Counted from the first letter of the stretch, positions 1-6,879 are shown. The stretch is DNA of 8,388 bases from Candidatus Hydrogenedentota bacterium (GCA_029262095.1 JAJDAB010000050.1:1-8388); one strand, 5' to 3'. The notes: generated by a model from the letters alone, not told the origin. Made by a program: numbers and translations.

Positions 1-561
1 CAACAATCGGATTCAAAGGGCGGCCGCTTCTTAGGTCCAACCGACGAACCGATTATCTGCGGCGTCGGCACATACACGCTCGAATTGATCGAGAGTTTAC
101 CGGACGTCGACACGATCATCGTGCCTTTCGGCTGCGGCAGCGGGGCGAGCAGTGTGTGCATCGTCGCGAAAGCCATAAACCCAACAATCGAAGTCATTGC
201 CGTACAATCCGCGCAAGCGCCATCCATGTATCAAAGTTGGAAAGCAGGTCATGCCGTCACCGCGCAAATGGAAACGTTCGCCGAAGGCATCGCGACGCGT
301 GTCCCCATGGAAAATACACAACGCATCATTCGAAAATACCTCGACGATTTCGTACTCGTTGACGACGTCGGCATCAGGCAAGCAATCGTCCACTACGTCG
401 AATACGCGCGAACGCTGGCCGAAGGCGCAGGCGCTGCACCCCTCGCGGCTGCATTGCAACTGCGGGAACAACTTGCCGGTAAGAAAGTAGCCCTAATACT
501 CAGCGGCGGAAATCTGGCACTGTACCGCCTAAAAGAGATCATGGCCGATCACAAAGGCTAA
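1..561 (+). CDS. Threonine/serine dehydratase-like PLP enzyme (C-terminal part)
   Basis: Frame 1 is open from the first base to a TAA at 559-561, so the gene begins upstream of the window; 186 codons are visible. The fold-type II PLP family (threonine/serine dehydratases and relatives) deaminates or racemises hydroxy amino acids in the cytoplasm. Seen here: a 'GVGTYTLELIE' stretch (codons 21-31) matching the 'GQGTIGLEI' region of threonine dehydratases; a glycine-rich phosphate-binding loop, FGCGSGASS (codons 43-51), in place of the usual GGGGL-x-SG; 'EGAGAAPLAA' near codons 141-150; and the terminal SGGN motif at 502-513. The PLP-binding lysine lies outside the window. No ACT regulatory domain follows, because the protein ends about 16 residues after SGGN; this resembles short catabolic or racemase-type members more than long IlvA. 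The exact substrate cannot be read from this fragment. The family call is secure; the reaction is inferred. Confidence 0.85.
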   Translation, partial: QQSDSKGGRFLGPTDEPIICGVGTYTLELIESLPDVDTIIVPFGCGSGASSVCIVAKAINPTIEVIAVQSAQAPSMYQSWKAGHAVTAQMETFAEGIATRVPMENTQRIIRKYLDDFVLVDDVGIRQAIVHYVEYARTLAEGAGAAPLAAALQLREQLAGKKVALILSGGNLALYRLKEIMADHKG

Positions 562-577
562 TGCCCGATTCCAAAAT

Positions 578-665
578 GTCATCTCGAGCGAAGCCGAGAG
601 ATCTACTACCGTACCCGCGATCAGCATCGGGCGGAAGTAGATCCCTCGACTTCGCTCGGGATGAC
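578..665. repeat. Imperfect 30-bp inverted repeat (dispersed-repeat type)
   Basis: The arms at 578-607 and 636-665 match at 27 of 30 positions as inverted copies around a 28-nt loop. The core reads GTCATC(T/C)CGAGCGAAG. It lies between the PLP enzyme and the PhzF gene. No T-run follows either arm, so it is not a textbook terminator, although it may still form a stable hairpin in RNA. From memory, near-identical cores recur between genes in many environmental bacterial genomes, so I read it as a dispersed palindromic repeat. I have not searched for copies. Confidence 0.75.
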
Positions 666-680
666 AATCGATTCGGTTAT

Positions 681-704
681 CTTTGCGCCTCCGCGCCTTT
701 GCGT
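681..704. repeat. Three tandem 8-bp units (CTTTGCGC type)
   Basis: Three consecutive octamers read CTTTGCGC, CTCCGCGC and CTTTGCGT. Units 1 and 3 differ only at the last base; unit 2 differs from unit 1 at two positions. The stretch sits 16 bp after the 578-665 inverted repeat and 75 bp before the PhzF start. I recall similar strings as common intergenic short repeats. It could also lie in the promoter region of the PhzF gene, but no good -10/-35 pair is visible around it. Confidence 0.5.
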
Positions 705-779
705 TTCTAAATTATTCGGTGCGCATGATGCCGGTTACTACATATCCAGCCCGTCAATCCACGCAAAGGGAATTCCCAA

Positions 780-1562
780 ATGAAGCTGACCATGTACCAA
801 GTCGATGCGTTCGCCGATCGCGTTTTCACCGGCAACCCCGCCGCGATTTGCCCGCTCGATACGTGGCTTGACGACGCAACGATGCAAGCCATTGCACAGG
901 AGAACAACCTTGCCGAGACCGCGTACTTCGTCCGCGAAGGCGATGCGTACCACCTCCGCTGGTTCACACCTGCAGCCGAGGTCGACCTATGCGGACATGC
1001 AACGCTGGCGTCTGCATACGTGCTGCGCGAATGTATGGGCAACAACGATGACCAAATTCATTTCGATACCCGTTCAGGTCGTCTCACCGTAGAATACCGC
1101 GACGGAAAATACGTCATGGATTTCCCATCCCGTCCGCCTAAACCCTGCGAGCCTGATCCGATACTTTTTGAAGCGCTTGGCACCGCCCCGGAAGCGCTCA
1201 TGGCATCCGTGCGCGATTACTTCGCCGTGTACCCGGACGAGGCGACGCTCGCCGCGCTAGCCCCAAACATGTTCCGGCTCTGCGACGTTGATCGGTTCGC
1301 CGTCATCTGCACCGCACCCGGCGACAACACCGATTTCGTGTCACGCTTCTTCGCGCCCAAACAAGGCGTCCCCGAAGACCCCGTCACCGGCTCGGCCCAC
1401 ACCACGCTTATCCCGTACTGGGCGGACCGACTCGGCAAATCGGAATTGCGCGCGCGGCAAATATCGCCAAGAGGCGGCAACGTATGGTGCGAGCACAAAG
1501 GCGAACGCGTCACCATCGCGGGACATGGCGTTTTGTATTTGCAAGGAACAATAGAAGTCTAA
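780..1562 (+). CDS. PhzF-family isomerase
   Basis: A 260-residue cytoplasmic protein, close to the usual family length, of the PhzF/YddE group with two diaminopimelate-epimerase-like halves. Family signatures run through it: 'VDAFADRVFTGNPAAI' at residues 8-23; NLAETAYF at 43-50, with E46 matching the catalytic glutamate of PhzF (Glu45); the 'EVDLCGHATL' turn at 67-76; and EDPVTGSAH at 199-207, which closes the active site in the second half. The C-terminal 'SPRGGNVWCE' stretch is also typical. PhzF itself isomerises trans-2,3-dihydro-3-hydroxyanthranilate in phenazine synthesis, but most relatives have unknown substrates and no other phenazine gene is present here, so a phenazine role is not supported. 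The ATG at 780 is preceded by AAAGGG at 765-770, a modest ribosome-binding site. The gene is co-oriented with the PLP enzyme but separated by 218 bp of repeats, so it is probably transcribed separately. Confidence 0.93.
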   Translation: MKLTMYQVDAFADRVFTGNPAAICPLDTWLDDATMQAIAQENNLAETAYFVREGDAYHLRWFTPAAEVDLCGHATLASAYVLRECMGNNDDQIHFDTRSGRLTVEYRDGKYVMDFPSRPPKPCEPDPILFEALGTAPEALMASVRDYFAVYPDEATLAALAPNMFRLCDVDRFAVICTAPGDNTDFVSRFFAPKQGVPEDPVTGSAHTTLIPYWADRLGKSELRARQISPRGGNVWCEHKGERVTIAGHGVLYLQGTIEV

Positions 1563-1567
1563 AAATG

Positions 1568-1669
1568 GTAGGGGAGGGCCAAGTTCCACCTTGGCCTGAA
1601 ATCTGTCCGGTGACCCGGCCAAGCCCAGACATGCTTCGCAAGTCTTCGAGGAACTTGGCCCTCCCCTGC
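1568..1669. repeat. Convergent palindrome folding as a three-way junction
   Basis: A perfect 17-bp inverted repeat (1571-1587 with 1650-1666) extends outward by an A-T pair, a wobble pair and a G-C pair. Two smaller hairpins lie inside: CTTGGCC 1590-1596 with GGCCAAG 1617-1623, and AGAC 1627-1630 with GTCT 1642-1645, followed by TGC/GCA around a TTC loop. The element fills most of the gap between the converging PhzF and mutY genes. Read on the minus strand, the closing stem is followed 5 nt later by five Ts (1561-1565), so it may help end the mutY transcript. It may instead be a mobile palindromic repeat that settled in a gene-free gap. Confidence 0.75.
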
Positions 1670-1712
1670 GTGAATTTGTCGATTGAATAATCGCACGACT
1701 AATACGACATCC

Positions 1713-2840
1713 CTACAGCAAATGCAAAAACTTATGATGCGCCTTCGGAAACGCGAACTCCTCCAACCGCGCACGCGTCATCCACTTGATCTCGTCATGT
1801 TCGTGCGCAGTCGCGTCCCCGCTCACGTAGTCGCATTGATACACGTTGAGGGTAACCTTGAAATGTGAATACGCATGATCGACTGAGGCGACGAGTCCGC
1901 CGACTTTGACATGAATCCCCGTTGCGTCCTTCATGCAGCGCCGCAGCGTTTTCGCATGCGATTCACCCGCACTAACTTCGCCACCCGGTAACTCCCAAAG
2001 CCCCCCGAGCAACCCACTACTCGGCCGCCGCGCGATAAGAACGCGCCCGTTCTTTACCACGGCACCAAGCACCATCTCCTTATGCGGCACAGGCTTTTTC
2101 GCCGCGCGAACCGGTCGGGATAGCTGCGTTCCAGCTTTTCGCGCTTCGCAAACATTCATAAGCGGACACTCGTCACACGATGGATTACGCGGCGCACACA
2201 CACTCGCCCCAAGTTCCATCATTGCCTGATTGAAATCGCCGGGATCCGAATTTGGCACCAGCTCATCCGCGAGTCCCCACAAGCGTTCACGCACGCTCGG
2301 CGCATCCGAGCAGTCACCGATATCAAACAACCGCGTCAGCACGCGAATGACGTTTCCATCCAATACCGGAACCCGCTCTCCGTACACGATGCTCGCGATC
2401 GCGCCCGCGGTATACCGGCCTATTCCAGGCAACGCCTGCCAACCTGCCGCGTCCGAGGGAAACGCGCCACCTGATTCGTTGACGACCACGCGGGCGGCTT
2501 TATGCAGATTCCGCGCGCGTGAATAGTAGCCAAGCCCTTCCCAAGTCTTGAGCACCGCGTGTTCATCCGCACGCGCAAGCGATTTAACATTGGGGAATTG
2601 CTTTAAGAATCGCTCGTAATACGGTAGGCCCTGGTCAACACGCGTCTGTTGCAGCAAGATTTCGGAGAGCCACACCGCGTATGGATCACGCGTTCGCCGC
2701 CAGGGTAAATCGCGGGCATTCGCGCGATACCATTTCAGCAAGTTGCGCCGGATAGCGCCCTTGCGCTGCGGCGTGACGGCGGCGATTACCGGCCCCGGTA
2801 ACGCCGCACTTCGTTCAGAACGTCGTCCCGGCCTTGCCAT
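1713..2840 (-). CDS. mutY: Adenine DNA glycosylase MutY
   Basis: Removes adenine mispaired with 8-oxoguanine or guanine in base-excision repair. The protein is 375 residues from the ATG at 2840, a normal length. In order: catalytic E60 in 'LSEILLQQTRV'; a helix-hairpin-helix with LPGIGRYTAGAI at 137-148; catalytic D161 in VPVLDGNVIR; an iron-sulfur cluster site C215-x6-C222-x2-C225-x5-C231; and a NUDIX-like 8-oxoguanine recognition domain from about 255 to the end, with 'LWELPGGE' at 281-288. The FSH loop used to read 8-oxoguanine appears as Y324-S325-H326. The frame stays open upstream to a further ATG at 2918, but that extension lies in another frame of the preceding gene. The ATG at 2840 still overlaps that gene by 55 nt and has no strong ribosome-binding site, which suggests translational coupling. 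A TTG at 2741 is a less likely start because it leaves almost nothing before the catalytic domain. The stop is TAG at 1713-1715. Confidence 0.96.
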   Translation of the reverse strand: MARPGRRSERSAALPGPVIAAVTPQRKGAIRRNLLKWYRANARDLPWRRTRDPYAVWLSEILLQQTRVDQGLPYYERFLKQFPNVKSLARADEHAVLKTWEGLGYYSRARNLHKAARVVVNESGGAFPSDAAGWQALPGIGRYTAGAIASIVYGERVPVLDGNVIRVLTRLFDIGDCSDAPSVRERLWGLADELVPNSDPGDFNQAMMELGASVCAPRNPSCDECPLMNVCEARKAGTQLSRPVRAAKKPVPHKEMVLGAVVKNGRVLIARRPSSGLLGGLWELPGGEVSAGESHAKTLRRCMKDATGIHVKVGGLVASVDHAYSHFKVTLNVYQCDYVSGDATAHEHDEIKWMTRARLEEFAFPKAHHKFLHLL

Positions 2841-3727
2841 GGTTTGTACACCAGCCGCATGCTCAGCCCGTAGGCTTCGCCGACTTTGTAATCCGGAACG
2901 ACGAGTTGAAAGTCCCACGCGGGATTCGTGTCCGTTTCATCCGCAGTACGTCCGCCGCCGCTCGGTGAATGCGCGAACCGAATGTACGGATTGGGATCGA
3001 AGATGAAGATTAGTACGTCATCGCCAGTACGGCCGTAAAAGAATGGATCGGCGAACTGCAACGCCGAAACACTGTTGAACAACGTACCGCCACCCTCCGG
3101 ATACTTGAACGACGTCACATCTCCAGCGGGCAAAACGGTGCTATCGCGACCGTGTTCCTGTGTCAGAAACTGAGCCCACGATGGATCGTCGAGTGTCGAC
3201 CCTTCCCGTAGAAAGTAGATGCTCTTGTTCTCGGGGCTATTGATATACGACGCCCAGAAAACGCCCATGAATCCGCCTTCAAACGCCTTACGCCTCGGAA
3301 TAGACCGATAGCGCATATCGATGACGTGCGGATCTTCCTCATACCCCTGGAATTCGGTCCAACTTTCAACGCCATAGAACGGTGTAGGCGCTTGATAGAG
3401 TTCGATATGCCGATCATCGAGCTGCCGCATCTGCATGTGGACGTGGCGCGGCTCGAAGAAGACGGCACGATCTTTGTGTCGCGGCCGAGCGTCAAAATAG
3501 TGTTCGAGATTTAATCCCGCATAGGCAGGCACGAACGGAAAGCGCGTATTGCCTGGCTCTTCCACTGCGATGATGCCGTTATACCCGGCGCGGTGGTCGC
3601 CCTTCGCGCCATTGTCAGCGATGACCCACCACCGGGCATTGTCCCCGCTCTCAAGTTGTATCGTAGACGCGGTAACGTCTGCCTCCGCTGAAATCGCCAG
3701 CGCAATAATCGCCAATCCGATCGACAT
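2786..3727 (-). CDS. Secreted protein of unknown function, partner of the DUF1080 protein
   Basis: A 313-residue protein I cannot assign to a named function. Residues 1-16 are hydrophobic and end in AEA before D17, consistent with a short signal peptide, although the n-region lacks positive charge. The mature part has no membrane segment. Distinctive segments are NGIIAVEEPGN (50-60), 'YQAPTPFYGVESWTEF' (111-126), DPHVIDMRYR (132-141), GVFWASYINSPENKSIYFL (155-173), 'IRFAHSPSGGGRT' (249-261) and NPAWDFQLVVPDY (268-280). Its aromatic-rich, strand-rich character recalls large beta-sandwich carbohydrate proteins such as galactose-mutarotase-like domains, but this is a weak impression. I recall similar unnamed proteins in Planctomycetota. 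The start is fixed by an in-frame TGA just upstream and by AAGGAG at 3739-3744. It begins 5 nt after the DUF1080 gene ends, so the two are almost certainly co-transcribed. Confidence 0.88.
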   Translation of the reverse strand: MSIGLAIIALAISAEADVTASTIQLESGDNARWWVIADNGAKGDHRAGYNGIIAVEEPGNTRFPFVPAYAGLNLEHYFDARPRHKDRAVFFEPRHVHMQMRQLDDRHIELYQAPTPFYGVESWTEFQGYEEDPHVIDMRYRSIPRRKAFEGGFMGVFWASYINSPENKSIYFLREGSTLDDPSWAQFLTQEHGRDSTVLPAGDVTSFKYPEGGGTLFNSVSALQFADPFFYGRTGDDVLIFIFDPNPYIRFAHSPSGGGRTADETDTNPAWDFQLVVPDYKVGEAYGLSMRLVYKPWQGRDDVLNEVRRYRGR

Positions 3728-3732
3728 CGCGT

Positions 3733-5031
3733 TTACAGCTCCTTCAACCGAATATTCCGAAATTGCACATAGTTGCCGTGGTCTTGCAAAGCGATATAGC
3801 CGTCGCGCAACCGGCTCTGCAATTCTTCGTGCGCATCAAGATCGATATCCTGCACTTTCACGCCATTGAGCCACGCGACCAAGTGCGGCCCATCGCATTT
3901 GATCTCGACTGTGTTCCATTCCATTGGCGGTTTGCGCGCGACCGTTAATGGTTCCTGCGCTTCGTAAATTCCGCCAAGCCCTGTTTTACTCGGTTCCGTT
4001 TTTCCGTCGTTCATCAATTGAAATTCCATGCCGATCTTCGAATACCGCGCCGCACGCGGCCCGCGAATGAATACCCCGCTATTGCCACCGTCTTCCATGC
4101 GCCACTCCAGCCGAAGAACGAAATTATCGTAGCGGTCCCGAGTTCGAAGTTGCGACCACTTGCCCCCAATTCTTGTAATCATGCCGTCTTCCGCCACAAA
4201 CACACCCGCGCCGTCTTTTGGATGCCATCCATTTAGGGTCTTCCCGTCGAACAACGCGATAAAGCCCTCAGCACGTTCCTTCTCCGACAACATACTGTTG
4301 TCCGGTTCCCACGGTTCCAACTCAACCGGCTCGGCAGATGCGGCCTCAAGCGTTTCGTAACTCACGGAGCCTGCCGGGAGCACAACGTCTACAGAGCCAT
4401 CCAACGCGGGCTGCGATCCACCCGTGAAAATGTTTGACATGCCCTCTTCCACAGACTCGCCGGGACGTACGAGATTTACATCGCCGCCGTCGTACGAAGC
4501 GACCACCAAATGCGGCGCGTGCTTGTGAAACACGGCGATCAATTCATCGGTTTGCGGGCCATCGATCCAATAGACTACCTTGAGCTCATCCCGCAACGCT
4601 TTCGCGGCCGTTTTTGCCGCGCGTTTGCGCCAACGAAAATCGTCGGGCGTACCATCGGCGAATATGCGACACATGGCGTTCATGCGGCGCCAATCATGTT
4701 GATGACGCGCATCGCGAAACGCCTGCAATCCAGTCTCTGAAATTTCGCTGCCCTTGTCATTGAAACCGTGCAAATCGTAGGCGACCGCCTGACCACCCAC
4801 CTTGGCAATGGCATTGAGCTTTCGGGCGACATCGGGCGCTGATGTGTCCGGATGCGCAAGGTCCGGCACATGGATCGCCGTAAACTGTGCGTCCTGCTTG
4901 CCCCATTTCAGCGCGCCTTCCTGCACGTGGTATTCACGGTCTTTGTAAACGCGATCCTCCGCAATTGCCGTGCTCGCGCCGAGTACTAGGAATACTACGG
5001 CTGAACTAAGGCCTCGCTGCAGTGCGCCCAT
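3733..5031 (-). CDS. Secreted two-part protein with C-terminal DUF1080 (3-keto-disaccharide hydrolase) domain
   Basis: A 432-residue exported protein. Residues 1-24 form a signal peptide with a clear hydrophobic core and AIA before E25. Residues about 25-245 do not match a family I know; patches such as FTAIHVPDL (50-58), QAVAYDLHGF (81-90), KVVYWIDG (151-158) and LVVASYDGGD (175-184) look like alternating strands and helices. Residues about 256-432 are a full DUF1080 domain (Pfam PF06439, ConA-like beta-sandwich): GFIALFDGKTLNGWH (256-270), GNSGVFIRG (316-324), MEFQLMND (335-342), 'GGIYEAQEPL' (353-362), EWNTVEIKCDGPHLVAWLNG (371-390) and a final GYIALQDHG...FRNIRLKEL. The domain is known from 3-keto-glycoside-cleaving enzymes and is common in planctomycete secreted proteins. 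The frame is open to an ATG at 5172, but the ATG at 5031 is chosen because it starts the signal peptide and has GAGGAG 7 nt upstream. A role on periplasmic or extracellular sugars is inferred. Confidence 0.92.
   Translation of the reverse strand: MGALQRGLSSAVVFLVLGASTAIAEDRVYKDREYHVQEGALKWGKQDAQFTAIHVPDLAHPDTSAPDVARKLNAIAKVGGQAVAYDLHGFNDKGSEISETGLQAFRDARHQHDWRRMNAMCRIFADGTPDDFRWRKRAAKTAAKALRDELKVVYWIDGPQTDELIAVFHKHAPHLVVASYDGGDVNLVRPGESVEEGMSNIFTGGSQPALDGSVDVVLPAGSVSYETLEAASAEPVELEPWEPDNSMLSEKERAEGFIALFDGKTLNGWHPKDGAGVFVAEDGMITRIGGKWSQLRTRDRYDNFVLRLEWRMEDGGNSGVFIRGPRAARYSKIGMEFQLMNDGKTEPSKTGLGGIYEAQEPLTVARKPPMEWNTVEIKCDGPHLVAWLNGVKVQDIDLDAHEELQSRLRDGYIALQDHGNYVQFRNIRLKEL
3739..3744 (-). promoter_or_regulatory. 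Ribosome-binding site of the 313-residue secreted protein
   Basis: AAGGAG on the minus strand, 11 nt before the ATG at 3727. It lies inside the last codons of the DUF1080 gene, supporting a shared transcript and this start. Confidence 0.75.
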
Positions 5032-5038
5032 GATCGCT

Positions 5039-5044
5039 CTCCTC
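5039..5044 (-). promoter_or_regulatory. Ribosome-binding site deciding the DUF1080 gene start
   Basis: GAGGAG on the minus strand, 7 nt before the ATG at 5031. It decides against the longer reading from 5172, whose extra 47 residues would sit in front of the signal peptide. Confidence 0.8.
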
Positions 5045-5186
5045 GGATAGTGCTCGCCCAATCCCAAAGCCGGAATGTAACAAAAATGGCGGAACCGCGC
5101 CACGCTTACGCGGGTCCAATTGCTATTCGTGAAGCCGTTTCCCCGACCTGCGAGCGTGGGTCGGATGAGCATGAACGCATACCGGA

Positions 5187-5215
5187 TTGAACGATTTCAC
5201 CTGCGTGCGTATGAT
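5187..5215 (+). promoter_or_regulatory. Sigma70-type promoter for the TolC-family gene
   Basis: TTGAAC at 5187-5192 and TATGAT at 5210-5215 with an exact 17-bp spacer. Each hexamer differs from consensus at one or two positions. Transcription would start near 5222, leaving an untranslated leader of about 35 nt before the ATG at 5257. The region 5032-5256 is shared with the leftward DUF1080 gene, for which I see no equally good pair. The match is by eye against the general bacterial consensus. Confidence 0.6.
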
Positions 5216-5256
5216 GACGCCTTCCATATCCGATACGGGCGAAAGTACGATTATCA

Positions 5257-6879
5257 ATGATGATACGCATTACCAAGATCACTAGTTTGCTCCTAATTGT
5301 GGGATTTCCAGCGATTGCTCAGGAAGCTGATCCGGTCTCCGGTCCCGAATCCAGTACCGAAACTGCTCGTCCAGCCGATCGCGAACGTCCCGACCTGCTG
5401 GAGGGTGCATCCGGCGTCATCGAAGCGATCGGTGAAATGGAAGAATTCCTCAATCAACAATCGGCGGAGGAAGAAAAACTCGCTGGCGAACCCGTTACAT
5501 TAAACCCGAGACGCTGTGTCGAATTGGCCCTGGACCAAAACCCGCAGGGCAAAGTCGCCGACGCAGAAGTCGATGCATCGGCTGCGCGCGTCGGCCAGGC
5601 GAAATCTGGGTTCTTGCCCCAGCTATCCGCTTCGACCTCGTTCACTCACACCAAGTTTAATCAAAAGGACTTCACCGACATCGTAGGAGGCGGGCTCGGC
5701 GGATTGGGCGGCGGTGGTGGAGGCGGTGGCCTTGGTGGTGGCGGTGGAGGTCCGCTCTCGTTTGTCTTTTCACTTCTGGGTAGTTCTGCTATCGGCGACC
5801 TCGGTTTTGAACCGGCTGATACTTTCCGACTCGATCAGATCACGTTAACACAGGCGTTGTACGCGGGCGGCCAATTGCGCGCGGGGCTAGAAGCGTCTCG
5901 CTACCTACAGCAATCGGAAGAGTGGCGGCGTGAGTCGACCCTGCAGCAAATTGAATTTGATGCCAAACAAGCTTTCTTCGATGCCCTCGCGACACAAGCG
6001 TTGGTGCGCGTCGCCGAAGCCAGCATTTCGACCTTCGACCGGCAACTATACGACGCGGAACAAATGTTCAATGTTGGCCGCATGAGCGAGTACGAAGTGC
6101 TCGCCAGCCGAACGGAGCTCAGTGTGCGTCAAGCAGGCTTGGTTGAAGCGCGCAATGCCGAGCGCCTTGCAATGGCCAATTTGCGCCGTGTGTTGGCGCT
6201 GCCGCAAGACACGCCGGTTATCCTCGAGCCGCAACTGGAATGGCTCCCCATTTCGCTCAATCCGAATGAGCTGGTGGTGTTTGCGGACAGCCACAGCCCC
6301 GCCTTACTGGCGTTGGACGAGGCGATCATGGCGGCCGAGCAAGACATACGGCGCACGAAAGGCCAATACAAGCCTCGCGTCGGCGCCAACATTCAATTCC
6401 AAAATGCACACAAAGGCGGTTTCACCCAGCCGGACGGCTGGACCTTTAGTCTCGGCGCGGAACTTGACCTTTTCACCGGCGGCCGCCGAAAGTACGAAGT
6501 TCGCGAAGCCCGATCCAGGCGCGAAAGCGTTGAAGGTCAACGCGAAGATCTACGCTATGTGATTGAGCTAGGCGTGAAGCAGGCCGTCATTCAAATTCGC
6601 GATTCAATGGCCCGCATTCAACGTGAGATGACAACCCTAGGTTTCGCACGCCGCGGATTGAGCCTCGCCGAAATCCGATTCAGCGAAGGCCTCGGTACGA
6701 CATCACAAACGCTCGACGCGGAACTCGCAGTAACAAATGCTGAGACCGCACTCGTGCGCGCATTGCGCGACTACGCTGTGGCCAATGCAGCCCTCGAACG
6801 CGCGATCGGCCGGAGCTGGCGCGAAGATGTTAAGCCGCTGCCTACCGGCGAGAAACCAAAGCCGGAATATCGTCCCTAG
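5257..6879 (+). CDS. TolC-family outer-membrane efflux protein with glycine-rich loop
   Basis: A 540-residue outer-membrane channel protein, somewhat longer than the usual 430-500. Residues 1-21 are a signal peptide ending AIA before Q22; 22-78 form an acidic, probably flexible linker. The TolC domain starts near VTLNPRRCVELALDQNP (80-96) and has the expected two repeats: helix, 'SGFLPQLSASTSFTH' (117-131) as a first strand, then FRLDQITLTQALYAGG (190-205) as its return strand, long helices to about 310, and a second strand pair at YKPRVGANIQF (371-381) and 'WTFSLGAELDLFTGG' (395-409), followed by helices with 'GLGTTSQTLDAELA' (478-491). Such trimers carry substrates out through the outer membrane with a membrane-fusion protein and an inner-membrane pump; neither is encoded beside it here. 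Residues 144-165 are nearly all glycine and fall in the first predicted surface loop. Two adjacent ATGs (5257, 5260) could start it; the ribosome-binding site is weak. Confidence 0.93.
   Translation: MMIRITKITSLLLIVGFPAIAQEADPVSGPESSTETARPADRERPDLLEGASGVIEAIGEMEEFLNQQSAEEEKLAGEPVTLNPRRCVELALDQNPQGKVADAEVDASAARVGQAKSGFLPQLSASTSFTHTKFNQKDFTDIVGGGLGGLGGGGGGGGLGGGGGGPLSFVFSLLGSSAIGDLGFEPADTFRLDQITLTQALYAGGQLRAGLEASRYLQQSEEWRRESTLQQIEFDAKQAFFDALATQALVRVAEASISTFDRQLYDAEQMFNVGRMSEYEVLASRTELSVRQAGLVEARNAERLAMANLRRVLALPQDTPVILEPQLEWLPISLNPNELVVFADSHSPALLALDEAIMAAEQDIRRTKGQYKPRVGANIQFQNAHKGGFTQPDGWTFSLGAELDLFTGGRRKYEVREARSRRESVEGQREDLRYVIELGVKQAVIQIRDSMARIQREMTTLGFARRGLSLAEIRFSEGLGTTSQTLDAELAVTNAETALVRALRDYAVANAALERAIGRSWREDVKPLPTGEKPKPEYRP

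Noticed and set aside
707..1045. Minus-strand open frame of 112 codons over the PhzF start
   Set aside because: It is the complement of conserved PhzF coding sequence and shows no family signature.
780..1562. Phenazine biosynthesis role for the PhzF-family gene
   Set aside because: No other phenazine gene is in the window, and most family members act on unrelated or unknown substrates.
2841..2918. Longer MutY reading beginning at an ATG at 2918
   Set aside because: The extra 26 residues are low-complexity and lie in an alternative frame of the well-supported 313-residue gene; the ATG at 2840 is closer to the family's usual start.
5032..5172. Longer DUF1080 protein beginning at an ATG at 5172
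   Set aside because: It would put 47 residues in front of a clear signal peptide, whereas the ATG at 5031 has a good ribosome-binding site 7 nt upstream.
6122..6562. Second-frame open reading of 146 codons inside the TolC-family gene
   Set aside because: It is a shadow of the TolC frame, with tryptophan- and arginine-rich composition and no domain features.
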